Shown: positions 9,290 to 17,782, counted from the first letter of the stretch. The stretch: 64,000 nt of DNA from Tissierellia bacterium (GCA_030529425.1 JAUMWX010000002.1:186001-250000); one strand, 5' to 3'. The notes: generated from the sequence alone by a model not told the origin. A program made the numbers and translations.

Positions 9290-9553
9290 CTACCTAAAAA
9301 AATTATTTATATCTTCTTGATTTGCTGCGTGATTTTCAAGTTTAAATATCTCTTTCCTACTAACTGTTTTTTGTTCAAGCTCTTCAATGTACATTTCTAA
9401 AATATCTATCGCTTCATCTCTTGTAAGCATCCCTATTTCTTCAAAAGAAAAACCTATCCTCTTTAAAAAGAAGATAGGTTCTATTAATTCATTTATACTT
9501 TCTTTTATTCTTTCGTTACTCTTTTTCTTCCCCTTTTTCTTCCTCTTTTTTAC
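9290..9553 (-). CDS. Tail assembly chaperone T extension (frameshift product)
   Basis: An 87-codon frame downstream of and overlapping gpG, in the +1 (equivalently -2) frame relative to it. It has no convincing start of its own: only a TTG without a ribosome site lies in the overlap. Family knowledge says siphoviruses make a G-T fusion by programmed frameshifting before the tape measure gene. Candidate slip points are TTT-CCC-A at about 9554-9560, an A6 run and a GGGG run between there and the gpG stop. The product is Lys-rich at the joint (KKRKKKGKKKS), then helical with acidic EEIGMLTRDEAIDILEMYIEELEQ, like T domains that bind the tape measure. Confidence 0.7.
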   Translation of the reverse strand, partial: VKKRKKKGKKKSNERIKESINELIEPIFFLKRIGFSFEEIGMLTRDEAIDILEMYIEELEQKTVSRKEIFKLENHAANQEDINNFFR

Positions 9554-9869
9554 TGGGAAAGTAACAATCCATAGCTTTTTCAATTACCTCTATATAATCA
9601 TCCATAAAATTATAATTAGATGGCACTTTAGATAGGAATTGTTCAAAGTCCATCTTATTATTATAATTGCCCATAATGTATACAAGCTTATAATATAACA
9701 TTGCATCCACTTGAACATCTTCGAATACTCCATTTTCACCACTGGCTCCTTTTAGGACACTATATAAATCATTGGTTAATGATTGCTTAAAAGTTTTCTC
9801 ATATTGCCATGCACCTATAAGTCCCTTGTTAAATACTAATGATACTTCCTGATTATCTATACTAAACAT
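9516..9869 (-). CDS. Tail assembly chaperone G
   Basis: 117 residues between the major tail protein and the tape measure, the invariant position of gpG-type chaperones. The N-terminus (SLVFNKGLIGAWQYEKTFKQSL) and the DFEQFLSKVPSNYNFMDDYIEVIEKAMDCYFPSKK region are globular and helical. The tail EEEKGEEKE is highly charged and is replaced by the T domain after frameshifting. It would keep the tape measure soluble while the tail tube polymerises and is absent from virions in related phages. Confidence 0.78.
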   Translation of the reverse strand: MFSIDNQEVSLVFNKGLIGAWQYEKTFKQSLTNDLYSVLKGASGENGVFEDVQVDAMLYYKLVYIMGNYNNKMDFEQFLSKVPSNYNFMDDYIEVIEKAMDCYFPSKKEEEKGEEKE

Positions 9870-9878
9870 CTTTTACTC

Positions 9879-10448
9879 CTAACCAGCTAATGTAGGCTTT
9901 ACTACTGCTGTAAAAAATTCCGCATATTTTTTACCATCTTTTGGCACAACTGCCCTTGCAGTCTTTTTCCCTCCAATTTCTACCGGTACTGCGGTTATAG
10001 GTATTGTATCAGTTTGAGGTTCTACTGATTCTCCTTTTGTTTGATGATTTACTGCTGCTCTTCCTGGAATAACCTTGTAAAACACTACCCTTCTTGAGTT
10101 TGCATCATTTTCAAATTGAAAAAGCAAAGCTATTGATTTTGGATTCTTATCTGCTATTTCAATGAACAATCCTGTTTCCTCATCTTTTTCATATCCATAT
10201 ACATCTGTATAAAATTCATCAGGAATCAATGCTATTTCAAGATCGCCTGAAAACCCGTTATTTGAAGATGTTGTATGATAAGCCATGTTATCAGCATAAA
10301 AATTTGAACTTTGTCCTTCTGCAGATAAAGAAAGATTTACAGCCCCCGGTATCTTCTTTGGTGTATCATATTCCATACTTGTTTCATTTGTTATCACCGC
10401 ATAGTGCACATTTGATAAACCATATTTTATCTTATCCCTTTTTTCCAT
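9879..10448 (-). CDS. Major tail tube protein
   Basis: 189 residues, phi13/TP901-1-like major tail protein family by pattern: N-terminal KYGLSNVHYAVIT, then TPKKIPGAVNLSLSAEGQSSNFYADNMAY, a segment typical of these proteins, and the C-terminal beta-rich KTARAVVPKDGKKYAEFFTAVV. Hexamers stack to make the tail tube around the tape measure. It lies 9 nt from the gpG gene, and the ribosome site AGGAG precedes the ATG. The prophage 2 major tail protein (39718-40254) is not obviously related. Confidence 0.85.
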   Translation of the reverse strand: MEKRDKIKYGLSNVHYAVITNETSMEYDTPKKIPGAVNLSLSAEGQSSNFYADNMAYHTTSSNNGFSGDLEIALIPDEFYTDVYGYEKDEETGLFIEIADKNPKSIALLFQFENDANSRRVVFYKVIPGRAAVNHQTKGESVEPQTDTIPITAVPVEIGGKKTARAVVPKDGKKYAEFFTAVVKPTLAG

Positions 10449-10457
10449 TTTATTCTC

Positions 10458-10871
10458 CTATATTATTTTTTCAATTTCCTTTATTAATTCTTCTTCAAAT
10501 ATTTCATCAACCAATTCTTGAGTATCTCCTATATGAGGATATTCTCCAGTCCTGCCATAAGAGCCCCCATGTTGATTAAATATAAAGTGTCCATTTTCTA
10601 GTAAGTGAGTAAGTTGCCATTGTTCTTTATTATAAATAATAGTATTTGAACTTAAACGGCCTTTCTCTGTCCTAGTTCCCCACCCTTGGTTATATTTCTT
10701 TTCCCTAGCTCGTTTGCTAACTGGGGACTTAGCTTTTACATTTTTTAATGCTTTTCCTCTTACTACTTTTGTAGCTTTCTCAATAGCCTTATCAATGCCA
10801 TCTATCTGTTCATCAATAAGTTCTTGTACTACTACCCCTAATTGGTCTAAAGATATTTTAGGATTTCCCAT
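10458..10871 (-). CDS. HK97 gp10-like head-tail/neck protein
   Basis: 137 residues resembling the HK97-gp10 family: an N-terminal helix (VVVQELIDEQIDGIDKAIEKATKVVRGKALKNVKAKSPV), then the motif KGRLSSNTIIYNKEQWQLTHLLENGHFIFNQHGG, which matches the G-x-L-(x)n-H-L-E-x-G-H core of Firmicute members. These proteins act at the neck or as tail completion factors. The gene sits between the tail terminator and the major tail protein, in the usual order. Confidence 0.83.
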   Translation of the reverse strand: MGNPKISLDQLGVVVQELIDEQIDGIDKAIEKATKVVRGKALKNVKAKSPVSKRAREKKYNQGWGTRTEKGRLSSNTIIYNKEQWQLTHLLENGHFIFNQHGGSYGRTGEYPHIGDTQELVDEIFEEELIKEIEKII

Positions 10872-10873
10872 AA

Positions 10874-11182
10874 TTACACCTCATAATAAATTAATGAGAC
10901 ATTTTCACTTTCAAGATAAATATCCCCTGACTTACTATATATAAGGTTATTACTTAATAAGATATATTCTATTTGACTTTCTAAATCTTCATCTTTATTT
11001 TCAAAATAGTACTCTAATCTATAGGTATTTTCTTTCAAAAATATTGTATCATCAGCTAAAAATCTATCTTGTCCAGTAGCTTTATAAGCAATAAAAGGAG
11101 GTCTTGGAGGCTCTCCTTTATATGTTGTATATATTACTGGGATTTTTAGGTTTTCTTTCAAGATATCATAGAAAGTTATCAC
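10874..11182 (-). CDS. Tail terminator/completion-like protein
   Basis: 102 residues. Size, order (after head closure, before the gp10-like gene) and the pattern TTYKGEPPRPPFIAYKATG ... TYRLEYYFENKDEDLESQIEYIL match the small tail completion proteins that cap the tube and join it to the head. A 4-nt overlap with the upstream gene supports translational coupling. Sequence identity to named families is not clear to me, so this is chiefly a positional call. Confidence 0.72.
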   Translation of the reverse strand: MITFYDILKENLKIPVIYTTYKGEPPRPPFIAYKATGQDRFLADDTIFLKENTYRLEYYFENKDEDLESQIEYILLSNNLIYSKSGDIYLESENVSLIYYEV

Positions 11183-11508
11183 TTTAAGCCTCCTATTTTT
11201 TCTCCTATAGTCACTTCAACTACTCCTCCTGGTAAAGGATACGTTTTAACAACCTCATATTCCTTTCCTAAAAATCTAATTATGTTTTGCCCTTGATACT
11301 CAAAATCATTAAATATCAAATTCACATGAACTTTATAACCAGCATTACTAGCAACATAAAATTCATTTCTTTTCACATTAACTACATTACAAAGTAAAGT
11401 AATTTCCTCATCAGTACTAATATAATTTCCATGTTTATCAGTCTTTTCATGGTCAAAACTTCTCTTAATTAAAGTAGCTTCACTATTAAAAGTATAATTT
11501 TTACTCAT
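11179..11508 (-). CDS. Head closure (head-tail adaptor) protein
   Basis: About 109 residues, all-beta in appearance (EVTIGEKIG end, IIRFLGKEYEVVKTYPLPGGVVEVT), like SPP1 gp16/HK97 gp7-type head closure or stopper proteins that seal the capsid after packaging. The ATG at 11508 is preferred over an upstream TTG; it overlaps the stop of the connector gene. It forms part of a tightly packed run connector, closure, terminator, gp10-like. Confidence 0.75.
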   Translation of the reverse strand: MSKNYTFNSEATLIKRSFDHEKTDKHGNYISTDEEITLLCNVVNVKRNEFYVASNAGYKVHVNLIFNDFEYQGQNIIRFLGKEYEVVKTYPLPGGVVEVTIGEKIGGLK

Positions 11509-11833
11509 TAGCAAACCTACCTACCATTAATCTTCTATTTCTTATCCTCCATGCAAGACTTTGTGGCATTACATTAGCTCCATCAGAATTAAAAGCTCTA
11601 TATTCATAGAATCCACCCTCTCCTCTTGATGAGTATCTCCACTCTGAATAATCCACTACTAGCATAAAATCACTAATTCTCTTTTCTATATCAAGATCTC
11701 TAATTCCATTAATATCTATTAATTCATTAATGACTCCCTCTACAATTCCTTTTATGTAGTTATCTCTGCTATCAATAGAAATACCAGCTCTTTCCTTTAC
11801 TCTTTTTACTAATTCAACTAGTTTAGCTTCCAT
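11501..11833 (-). CDS. Head-tail connector (gp6/gp15-like adaptor)
   Basis: About 110 residues, helical at the N-terminus (LVELVKRVKERAGISIDSRDNYIKGIVEGVINELIDINGI) and ending in the QSLAWRIRNRRLMVGRF signature. This is the pattern of phage gp6-like head-tail connector proteins, which add a ring below the portal. The ATG at 11833 has GGGGGT 4-5 nt upstream, better than the longer frame. It lies after the small acidic gene and before head closure. Confidence 0.82.
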   Translation of the reverse strand: MEAKLVELVKRVKERAGISIDSRDNYIKGIVEGVINELIDINGIRDLDIEKRISDFMLVVDYSEWRYSSRGEGGFYEYRAFNSDGANVMPQSLAWRIRNRRLMVGRFANE

Positions 11834-11863
11834 AAATACCCCCAATAAAAAAGGAAAAGGGAA

Positions 11864-12118
11864 TTATTTACTTCCCCTCTTACCTTTAGTTTTCTTTGTT
11901 GTGGTCTCTTCTACTGTTTCAGTCTCTTCTACTGTTTCAGTTTCATCACCTGTTCCAGTTTTTGACTCTATTTTTTCAATCCATGCTCCATAAGAGAAAT
12001 TCTTTGCTCTTTGGTTTAAATCTTCAAATCTTTCCTCAGTTAATTCAAACTCAGAGCCTACTGGTCGCATTATTAGTTCTTTTTTATCATAAAATTCAAC
12101 TAATACCTTAGCTATCAT
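11864..12118 (-). CDS. Small phage protein with Thr/Glu-repeat tail, next to capsid
   Basis: 84 residues. The N-terminal half (MIAKVLVEFYDKKELIMRPVGSEFELTEERFEDLNQ) is compact and looks like a Firmicute phage small head-associated family. The C-terminal half is a low-complexity tandem (TETVEETETVEETTTKKTKGKRGSK), produced by an in-frame repeat of about 18 bp. It lies between capsid and connector; prophage 2 has a 45-residue gene in the same slot (41652-41789). The role is unknown; head decoration or a connector accessory role is possible. A weak hairpin, GGGAA/TTCCC, follows the stop. Confidence 0.7.
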   Translation of the reverse strand: MIAKVLVEFYDKKELIMRPVGSEFELTEERFEDLNQRAKNFSYGAWIEKIESKTGTGDETETVEETETVEETTTKKTKGKRGSK

Positions 12119-12123
12119 TTTAA

Positions 12124-13395
12124 TTAACCTCCTAATACAAATGCACCTTTCTTAAAGTAAGACTTATCAGCTACCTTACCATCATATCTTCCTGATACCT
12201 TGTAACCTATTTGATCTTCAATCCATCTTACTTGGTCAGAAGATTCAAACTTCATTTCTTTTCTTGCTCCAAGCTTGTAATTTTTAAAGTCTCCAATTAT
12301 AAACTTTTCATTTTGTAAGGATTCAGATATCTTCACCTTAGTACCATCTGGTAAAGTTTGTCCTAGTCCATATACGATTTTACCCTTAGAATCCTTGCCA
12401 AAAGTTTCAGGAAGTACATGCTTATAATAAGTAGCTCTATTGACTACTAAGATTATGTTTTTAGCACTTGGATTCAAGCCTCCTATAGCTGTAAGTACAT
12501 CTAAAATATTCTTAGCTTGTACTTCTTCATCTGATGTAAGAGCTGTTAATATACCCTCTGGCTCTTTACTTCCTGAGCCTTTACCATTTACTATTGCATC
12601 TTCTAAAGCTATTGTTCCGGCTTTAGCAAATTCTTTGATTAGATAATCTGCAAGATCTATTATTGAATCTTCTATGAATGACTTGCATAAGAAAACATAC
12701 CCACCTAGCTTGTAGTTATCTAGTTCTATTTGCTTAAATGAACCTAGAGTTGCTTCCTGTAAGCTTGCACATTTTTCAGTCCAAACTAATTTTGGAGTAC
12801 CTGCATTAAATACAAGCCTAGCATTTCCTTTAATAGGAATAATATCTACTTCCTTAATTAACTCACCGTAACCAACAATGTCTTGATTAATAAAAGTAAG
12901 AACCTCTTCTGGAACAAGTAATTCATTACCAGTTAAAGTTGTTGGTTCTGTTCTTAGCACAAGGCTTCTTACTTCATCAAAAAACTTTCTGTTTTCTTCA
13001 TTTTGCACAAGTACTTTAATTCTCTCTCTTCTTTCTAAATTCATTAGATTGCCCCCTCTGATTTCTATATTTTTATTTTTCTTTCTTTCTCCTACTGGCT
13101 CTTTTGGCTCAACTTTCTTTTTATCTTCAAGCTCTTCAAGTTCCTTATTTACTTCTTCAAGTTGCTTTTCAAGTTCATCTTTTTTAGCTTCAAGTTCCTC
13201 TTTTTTAGCTTCAATATCAGATGCTTCTTCTTCTAATACTTTCTTTTCCTCATCTGTCAAATCCTCAGTTGAATTGATTACATCATTTTCTAATTTAGCT
13301 TCTCTTTGAAATAAAGTATTTTTATCTTCAAGCAACTCATTTAACTGTTTTGTAAGGCTCTCTTGCCTTTTTCTAAGTAAAAGTTCTTTTAACAT
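12124..13395 (-). CDS. HK97-family major capsid protein with N-terminal delta domain
   Basis: 423 residues. Residues 1-115 are an extreme coiled coil rich in Glu and Lys (EELEAKKDELEKQLEEVNKELEEL) corresponding to the delta/scaffold domain that the neighbouring protease removes. The HK97 fold follows from about residue 120: LRTEPTTLTGNELLVPEEV, DIIPIKGNARLVFNAGTPKLVWTEKCASLQEATLGSFKQIELDNYKLGG, a P-domain-like FAKAGTIALEDAIVNGKGSGSKEPEGI, and the C-terminal GRYDGKVADKSYFKKGAFVLGG. No separate scaffold gene exists in this phage, which agrees with the fused delta domain. Confidence 0.95.
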   Translation of the reverse strand: MLKELLLRKRQESLTKQLNELLEDKNTLFQREAKLENDVINSTEDLTDEEKKVLEEEASDIEAKKEELEAKKDELEKQLEEVNKELEELEDKKKVEPKEPVGERKKNKNIEIRGGNLMNLERRERIKVLVQNEENRKFFDEVRSLVLRTEPTTLTGNELLVPEEVLTFINQDIVGYGELIKEVDIIPIKGNARLVFNAGTPKLVWTEKCASLQEATLGSFKQIELDNYKLGGYVFLCKSFIEDSIIDLADYLIKEFAKAGTIALEDAIVNGKGSGSKEPEGILTALTSDEEVQAKNILDVLTAIGGLNPSAKNIILVVNRATYYKHVLPETFGKDSKGKIVYGLGQTLPDGTKVKISESLQNEKFIIGDFKNYKLGARKEMKFESSDQVRWIEDQIGYKVSGRYDGKVADKSYFKKGAFVLGG

Positions 13396-13396
13396 C

Positions 13397-13969
13397 CTAT
13401 TTAATCCTTTCTAATATTTTCTTCTTCCATGCATCATGCATGTTTCTTTTTGAATTTTCAAAATCTTTTTTTCTAGCTTGAACACTTGTATTTTCATACG
13501 CAGGGAAAGTCACTATGGAAACTTCATAAAGCTCCAAATCTTTAATTACTGTATGAACTGTATTATCGTTTCTTTGTTCAGAAACCTCTTTAATAATTAC
13601 AAAACCAAAAGAGCATTGGTCTATATCCTTTCGCTTAACACGATAGTATATATTCAGTGCTTCTGTATCATTTTTATTAATTTTTATTTTTCCGAAGAGT
13701 CCCTTTTCATCAACTTTTAATTCAAGAGTTGAACTAGTAGTTCTTCCTATTACTATTGCCTGGTTATGGCCAAATAAGGCTTTAATATCCTTTTGCTCTT
13801 TTAGCGTTCTAGTGAAAGCATTAGGATCTATACTTTCAAAGTAGCCTGGCCAAAGTTCGGTTTCTTGATTAAATAAAGCAAAATATCCCTCTATAATAAA
13901 ATCATCCTCTTCACTGGATATATCTCTAACTTCTAAAGGTAGCTTAATTTCTCTATATTGTTTCTCCAT
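13397..13969 (-). CDS. HK97-type prohead protease
   Basis: 190 residues, family S78-like phage prohead protease. The fold starts with DDFIIEGYFALFNQETELWPGYFESIDPNAFTRTL. The His of ALFGHN (about residue 83) and the Ser of DQCSFGFVI (about residue 134) are at the positions of the catalytic His and Ser, followed by the typical LYEVSIVTFPAYENTSVQARK. It matures the capsid by cutting the delta domain of the adjacent capsid protein. It overlaps the portal gene by 17 nt. Confidence 0.94.
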   Translation of the reverse strand: MEKQYREIKLPLEVRDISSEEDDFIIEGYFALFNQETELWPGYFESIDPNAFTRTLKEQKDIKALFGHNQAIVIGRTTSSTLELKVDEKGLFGKIKINKNDTEALNIYYRVKRKDIDQCSFGFVIIKEVSEQRNDNTVHTVIKDLELYEVSIVTFPAYENTSVQARKKDFENSKRNMHDAWKKKILERIK

Positions 13970-15161
13970 TGTCCCCTCCTTTCTGAATTTTTTCTTGTTC
14001 TCCTATTTTGTCCTTTGGTATATAGTTTTCTAGAATTACCAACTCATCTAGTCCCTCTAAAGTTGACATTCCTAGTTTGTCCCTTACCTCATTACCAGTT
14101 ACTATTCCTTTTGTATAAAGATTTCCAAATACGTTAGCTAGTTCTGGTAAATCATAATTAAGTAAACTTGCTATATTAAATCTAAAATACCAATCGTTTC
14201 TTATAAGCAGTTTGTTAGTAAGTTCTTGAGAAAGTGCTGTACAAATTACTGATATCTTAGTTTTAATAAAATTGTTATATTCTTTTTGATTGAATGCTCC
14301 TACTCCCAATAAAAAAGCAGGTATTCCTAGAATACTTGCTACACTTTCCTTACTTAATTTTATTGTTTTATCTATTGCGATATCTTGTAATGTTATAGGC
14401 TTTATCTGCTCTATTTGCATTAATTCAGTAGGAATAATCCAAGGTTGCCCCTTTTTAGATCTACTTAAAAATCTTTTTTCTATGGTTTCTCTTCCACTTT
14501 CCGAGTCCATATCATTATTCATTCCTGAAACTTTTACCACTATTGTTGGCAGCATTTTATTTTCCATAAAATCTTTAGTAGTATTATTAGCTTGCTTCAA
14601 GGTTTCAATAAAATCTTTTAACAGTATTTTTTGTCCTTGACCTTTCCATGGCTTTTCTAAGTCAGGATTAAATCTGAAATTCAAAATTTCATCATCACCA
14701 TAATGAATATTATTATATATAGCCTCATATCCAAAGGCATCTACAAAATCCTGAATAACTACTTTTTTATCTGGTATAGGCTGTAAATCTTCAATATAAC
14801 TAGTCCCATCCATAAAGTTTATTTTGGGAAGTACTATAGCATTTCCTCTTAATAGCATTTCTTGAACTATCCAGGATATAAATAGTTGTCTACTCATATA
14901 TTTATTAGGATTAATATCAATTCTTCTTGAGAGGGCATTTTTAACTCTTTTATCTCCATTTTTTCCATTTTCTATTAAATGTATGGTCATGATAGAAATT
15001 ATTTCAGCTATTTTTTCAACCCCACTTTTTACCTCTGGACTTTCAGATAATTTTATATAGCCTACTGGAGGACATGTAGACTCTAAAAAAATTTCTTCTA
15101 GCTTTGCCTTAAACCCTGGCTCTGCCCTCTCCTTGCTTTTCCCCTTATTTTTCCTCTTCAT
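13953..15161 (-). CDS. HK97-type portal protein
   Basis: 402 residues, phage portal family of the HK97 type: ISIMTIHLIENGKNGDKRV, MSRQLFISWIVQEMLLRGNAIVLP, then SVASILGIPAFLLGVGAFNQKEYNNFIKTKI and ALSQELTNKLL, the conserved helical wing and stem. A dodecamer would form the DNA entry vertex. The basic start MKRKNKGKSKERAEP has a clear AAAGGAAG ribosome site. The order TerS-TerL-portal-protease-capsid is the classical HK97 order. Confidence 0.94.
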   Translation of the reverse strand: MKRKNKGKSKERAEPGFKAKLEEIFLESTCPPVGYIKLSESPEVKSGVEKIAEIISIMTIHLIENGKNGDKRVKNALSRRIDINPNKYMSRQLFISWIVQEMLLRGNAIVLPKINFMDGTSYIEDLQPIPDKKVVIQDFVDAFGYEAIYNNIHYGDDEILNFRFNPDLEKPWKGQGQKILLKDFIETLKQANNTTKDFMENKMLPTIVVKVSGMNNDMDSESGRETIEKRFLSRSKKGQPWIIPTELMQIEQIKPITLQDIAIDKTIKLSKESVASILGIPAFLLGVGAFNQKEYNNFIKTKISVICTALSQELTNKLLIRNDWYFRFNIASLLNYDLPELANVFGNLYTKGIVTGNEVRDKLGMSTLEGLDELVILENYIPKDKIGEQEKIQKGGDNGETI

Positions 15162-15173
15162 TTTTCTTCCTTT

Positions 15174-16901
15174 CTATTTTTTCAAATAATTATCTAGCAT
15201 TTCTTTCTTACCTAAATCATGAATTAATCTTACAGTCGCAAATACACTTGCATCAAATAAATCTATTCTCATTGTAGGTTGAACTTTCTCATATTGGATC
15301 ATATCATCAGTTTTTTCTATTGCATGAACATTCTCAACGCAATATTCATAAGCTTCTGAATGCATGTAGTAAAGCTCTTTACTTAACATTTTTTGTTCTA
15401 TTCTTCTAAATCCTTTTGTCTTATTAATATATAACTGAGGTTCATCTATTACACTGAAATAATGCTTTTTCATCTTCAAATAGAACTCCTCAGCAAACTT
15501 TCTATCAAATCCTATTTGCTTTATGTTGAACCCTTTATCACGCATAGTAATAAACCATCTTACAACCTCATCATAATTAACAACATCATCATTTGACATT
15601 GTAAGATTGCCATCATCTTTCCATCCAAAGAGTGGTATATTATCTTCCTCAGCCTTAAGGTATGCTCTTGTGATTGGAAAGAACGCATGAGTAATTATTA
15701 TTAGTACTCCTTTATATTCTCCTACTAAAGCAGTTGCTGTTAAGTCATGCATTTTACTTAAATCAGCACCTCCAAACCATTCTATCTTTAACTTAATTAA
15801 ATCTTCTAAAGTCCAATTATACTTACTATCTGATACTCTAAATTTATCCAAGTTAAAATATGACCTAGTACTTGAAGTATAGATATTTAATGATTTTGCT
15901 AAGAAATTTTTTCTAGACTGTGGGTCATTCATAGCTTGTAATGAATCATTTAGCATTTCATCAGGTCTGATTGTTATCCCATACATAGGATTAGCTTTTT
16001 CATGCTCAATAGGATTCGTATAATCAACATCTCCCTCTTCTGACTCATCAGCCTTAGCTATAAATATATGATACTGTTCATCTTCTATTAATCCTGCAAG
16101 TACCTTTTTACAATATTGAAGTCTTTTATAACAAAAAGAGTTCATATTATCACCTGCAGTAGTTATACCAATCATTAATTTATTAGTGTAGGCTTTCATT
16201 GCCTCCTTAATAATGGTATATTGTTTATCTGTCTTGTAGACATGGAGCTCATCAGCTATTGCTATATTACAGTTTAAGGAGTCTTGCCTATCTGTAGAAC
16301 TTGCTAAAGCTTGTATCCTAATAGATCCACTTTCAAACTGCCTTTCTATACTTCTTTCAGCGTTTGAATCTAGTATCTTAAAGGCTTTTGTTTCCCCTAA
16401 ACGATTTATATTAAACTTTATAAAATCAAAACTCTCTCTTGCTTGTTGCATTGCATTAGCAATAATATAGCACTTTGCACCAGAACCCATATTATAAAGG
16501 CTTAAACCCCATGCTAAGGAACTGGCAAATGTAGTTTTACTATTTTTTCTTGGTATGAAAATAAAACTTTCTTTAAATCTTCTTTCATTTGTCCCCTTTT
16601 TCCAAAATCCTAATAGATCATAGATTAAAAACTTCTGGAAAGGCTGCAATAAAAAAGGCCTACCCAACATTGAGCGACCATCTAAGCTCTCACCTTGCCT
16701 ATGTACTATTGTTTTTTCTATAATCTTAATTAATTTTTCAGACTCTTCTGGTCTAAAATCATATCTCTTATCTTTGAGAGCTCTTAAAAATCTTTCAACA
16801 CCCTCTCTCTGCTCTTTATTAACTTTCTTAGCACCACTAGTTACCTGCTTACAGTAATCCATCACTAATTTATAATTAGGATTTTTATTTTTTTTTATCA
16901 T
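15174..16901 (-). CDS. terL: Terminase large subunit (HK97 type)
   Basis: 575 residues. The ATPase domain shows FIFIPRKNSKTTFASSLAWG as the Walker-A-like segment (about residues 111-130) and CNIAIADELHVYK as Walker B with the catalytic Glu (about 211). The C-terminal RNase H-like nuclease has an Asp-containing EWFGGADLSKMHDLTATALVGEY and GFDRKFAEEFYLKMKK. It powers DNA translocation into the prohead and cuts the concatemer. The family (Terminase_1) with an HNH gene nearby is typical for cos phages. It starts 4 nt inside the TerS end. Confidence 0.95.
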   Translation of the reverse strand: MIKKNKNPNYKLVMDYCKQVTSGAKKVNKEQREGVERFLRALKDKRYDFRPEESEKLIKIIEKTIVHRQGESLDGRSMLGRPFLLQPFQKFLIYDLLGFWKKGTNERRFKESFIFIPRKNSKTTFASSLAWGLSLYNMGSGAKCYIIANAMQQARESFDFIKFNINRLGETKAFKILDSNAERSIERQFESGSIRIQALASSTDRQDSLNCNIAIADELHVYKTDKQYTIIKEAMKAYTNKLMIGITTAGDNMNSFCYKRLQYCKKVLAGLIEDEQYHIFIAKADESEEGDVDYTNPIEHEKANPMYGITIRPDEMLNDSLQAMNDPQSRKNFLAKSLNIYTSSTRSYFNLDKFRVSDSKYNWTLEDLIKLKIEWFGGADLSKMHDLTATALVGEYKGVLIIITHAFFPITRAYLKAEEDNIPLFGWKDDGNLTMSNDDVVNYDEVVRWFITMRDKGFNIKQIGFDRKFAEEFYLKMKKHYFSVIDEPQLYINKTKGFRRIEQKMLSKELYYMHSEAYEYCVENVHAIEKTDDMIQYEKVQPTMRIDLFDASVFATVRLIHDLGKKEMLDNYLKK

Positions 16902-17266
16902 AAATCACTTAAAATATCTTCTAATTTTGAAGATTTTTTCCTCTCAACTGTAATACCCTCCATTGATTTTACATTTAATCCTAATCTATCACTGTAAGTG
17001 GCTATATCTTTTCTGAGGCTTTCCATGGCTGTATATAAAGGAGTCTTTCTCATATTAACAGCTCCTGCTTTATTGGTATATTCTTCTTCTATTTTATAGC
17101 CCGATTGTTCAAATTCAGCCTCAAACACAAGATATTGATGAAGTAAACCAGCATAAATTTTTATTATGTCATCATACTCTTTTTCATAGGTGCCCAATGA
17201 TTTTAAGTCTTTTGTAATTTTTCTAACATAGTACTTTTTTTCTTTGATTTGTATATTTTTTATCAT
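16898..17266 (-). CDS. terS: Terminase small subunit, P27 family
   Basis: About 122 residues with the P27 small-terminase features: a helical N-terminus, TYEKEYDDIIKIYAGLLHQYLVFEAEFEQSGYKI and the conserved NMRKTPLYTAMESLRKDIATYSDRLGLN, ending in a disordered KKSSKLEDILSDL. The ATG at 17266 lies 6 nt after GGGGGTG; an in-frame GTG at 17272 sits inside that site. It binds the packaging site, probably in the noncoding DNA just upstream (17267-17409). Confidence 0.88.
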   Translation of the reverse strand: MIKNIQIKEKKYYVRKITKDLKSLGTYEKEYDDIIKIYAGLLHQYLVFEAEFEQSGYKIEEEYTNKAGAVNMRKTPLYTAMESLRKDIATYSDRLGLNVKSMEGITVERKKSSKLEDILSDL

Positions 17267-17409
17267 CAACACCCCCTTTTAAAAAACATTACCGTTTATA
17301 TAAGCTCCTCCCCTCCCTCGTTCCCTTAGCTGAGAGATTTTCGCCCTATTGAGTAAGGGGGGGCTAACAAATTTCAGAAGAATTTCATATTTGATATTTT
17401 TTTACCATT
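17267..17409. other. Noncoding gap TerS-HNH, candidate cos/packaging site
   Basis: 143 bp with no gene. It contains an unusually GC-rich patch for this genome (CTCCTCCCCTCCCTCGTTCCC near 17302) and a G7 run at 17358-17364 (GAGTAAGGGGGGGCTAAC). HNH, gap, TerS, TerL is the order in which cos sites are found in HK97-like phages of Firmicutes. The exact cut site cannot be read from sequence alone. Confidence 0.4.
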
Positions 17410-17715
17410 CTAGCCCTTTAGCTTGTTTTTAGTTCTATCTCTTAATCTTTGACCCTCTACTGTCAGTTCATTTGTCTTCCTGTCGTGTAACTTCTCATGT
17501 GCTTCAACCGATAGACTTATAAGGTTATTGCTATCATAGAATTTTGTTTCATCTTCTGTGGCTGGTACTATATGATGTACTATTGAGGCTGTTTTGTAAA
17601 TGCCATATCTCTTGAAGTATTGGCACTGATAGTTATCTCTTATTAGGATTGCTTGCCTTAACCTCCTCCATCTAGCTTCTTTGTATCTACTAGCTAGCTT
17701 ATCTTTATCTTTCAT
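17410..17715 (-). CDS. HNH endonuclease of the packaging module
   Basis: 101 residues. An N-terminal basic segment (RYKEARWRRLRQAILIRDNYQCQ) is followed by the HNH core: SIVHHIVPATEDE (His pair), SNNLISLSVEAHEKLHDRK (Asn and His). Only one Cys (Cys in YQCQY) of the usual zinc knuckle is retained. HNH proteins next to terminase stimulate cos cleavage together with TerL in characterised phages, which fits the context. A terminator and the micropeptide unit lie upstream. Confidence 0.9.
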   Translation of the reverse strand: MKDKDKLASRYKEARWRRLRQAILIRDNYQCQYFKRYGIYKTASIVHHIVPATEDETKFYDSNNLISLSVEAHEKLHDRKTNELTVEGQRLRDRTKNKLKG

Positions 17716-17748
17716 TTATAACCTCATATAATCCTTGATTTTACATCA

Positions 17749-17782
17749 AAAAAGCGACCTCCCCTGTTGGCTGTCGCTTTCC
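17749..17782 (-). terminator. Terminator of the micropeptide unit
   Basis: Stem AAAGCGAC / GTCGCTTT (17751-17758 and 17773-17780) followed by TTTTTT on the minus strand. It ends the transcription unit that starts at the promoter 18362-18390 and isolates it from the HNH and packaging genes. Confidence 0.75.

Noticed and set aside
9290..9583. Independent gene MKKLWIVTF... overlapping gpG
   Set aside because: It would need a TTG without a ribosome site; a frameshift extension of gpG explains it better.
13049..13309. Plus-strand Ser-rich frame opposite the capsid coiled coil
   Set aside because: It is the reverse complement of Glu/Lys codons (TTC/TTT) and has no translation signal.
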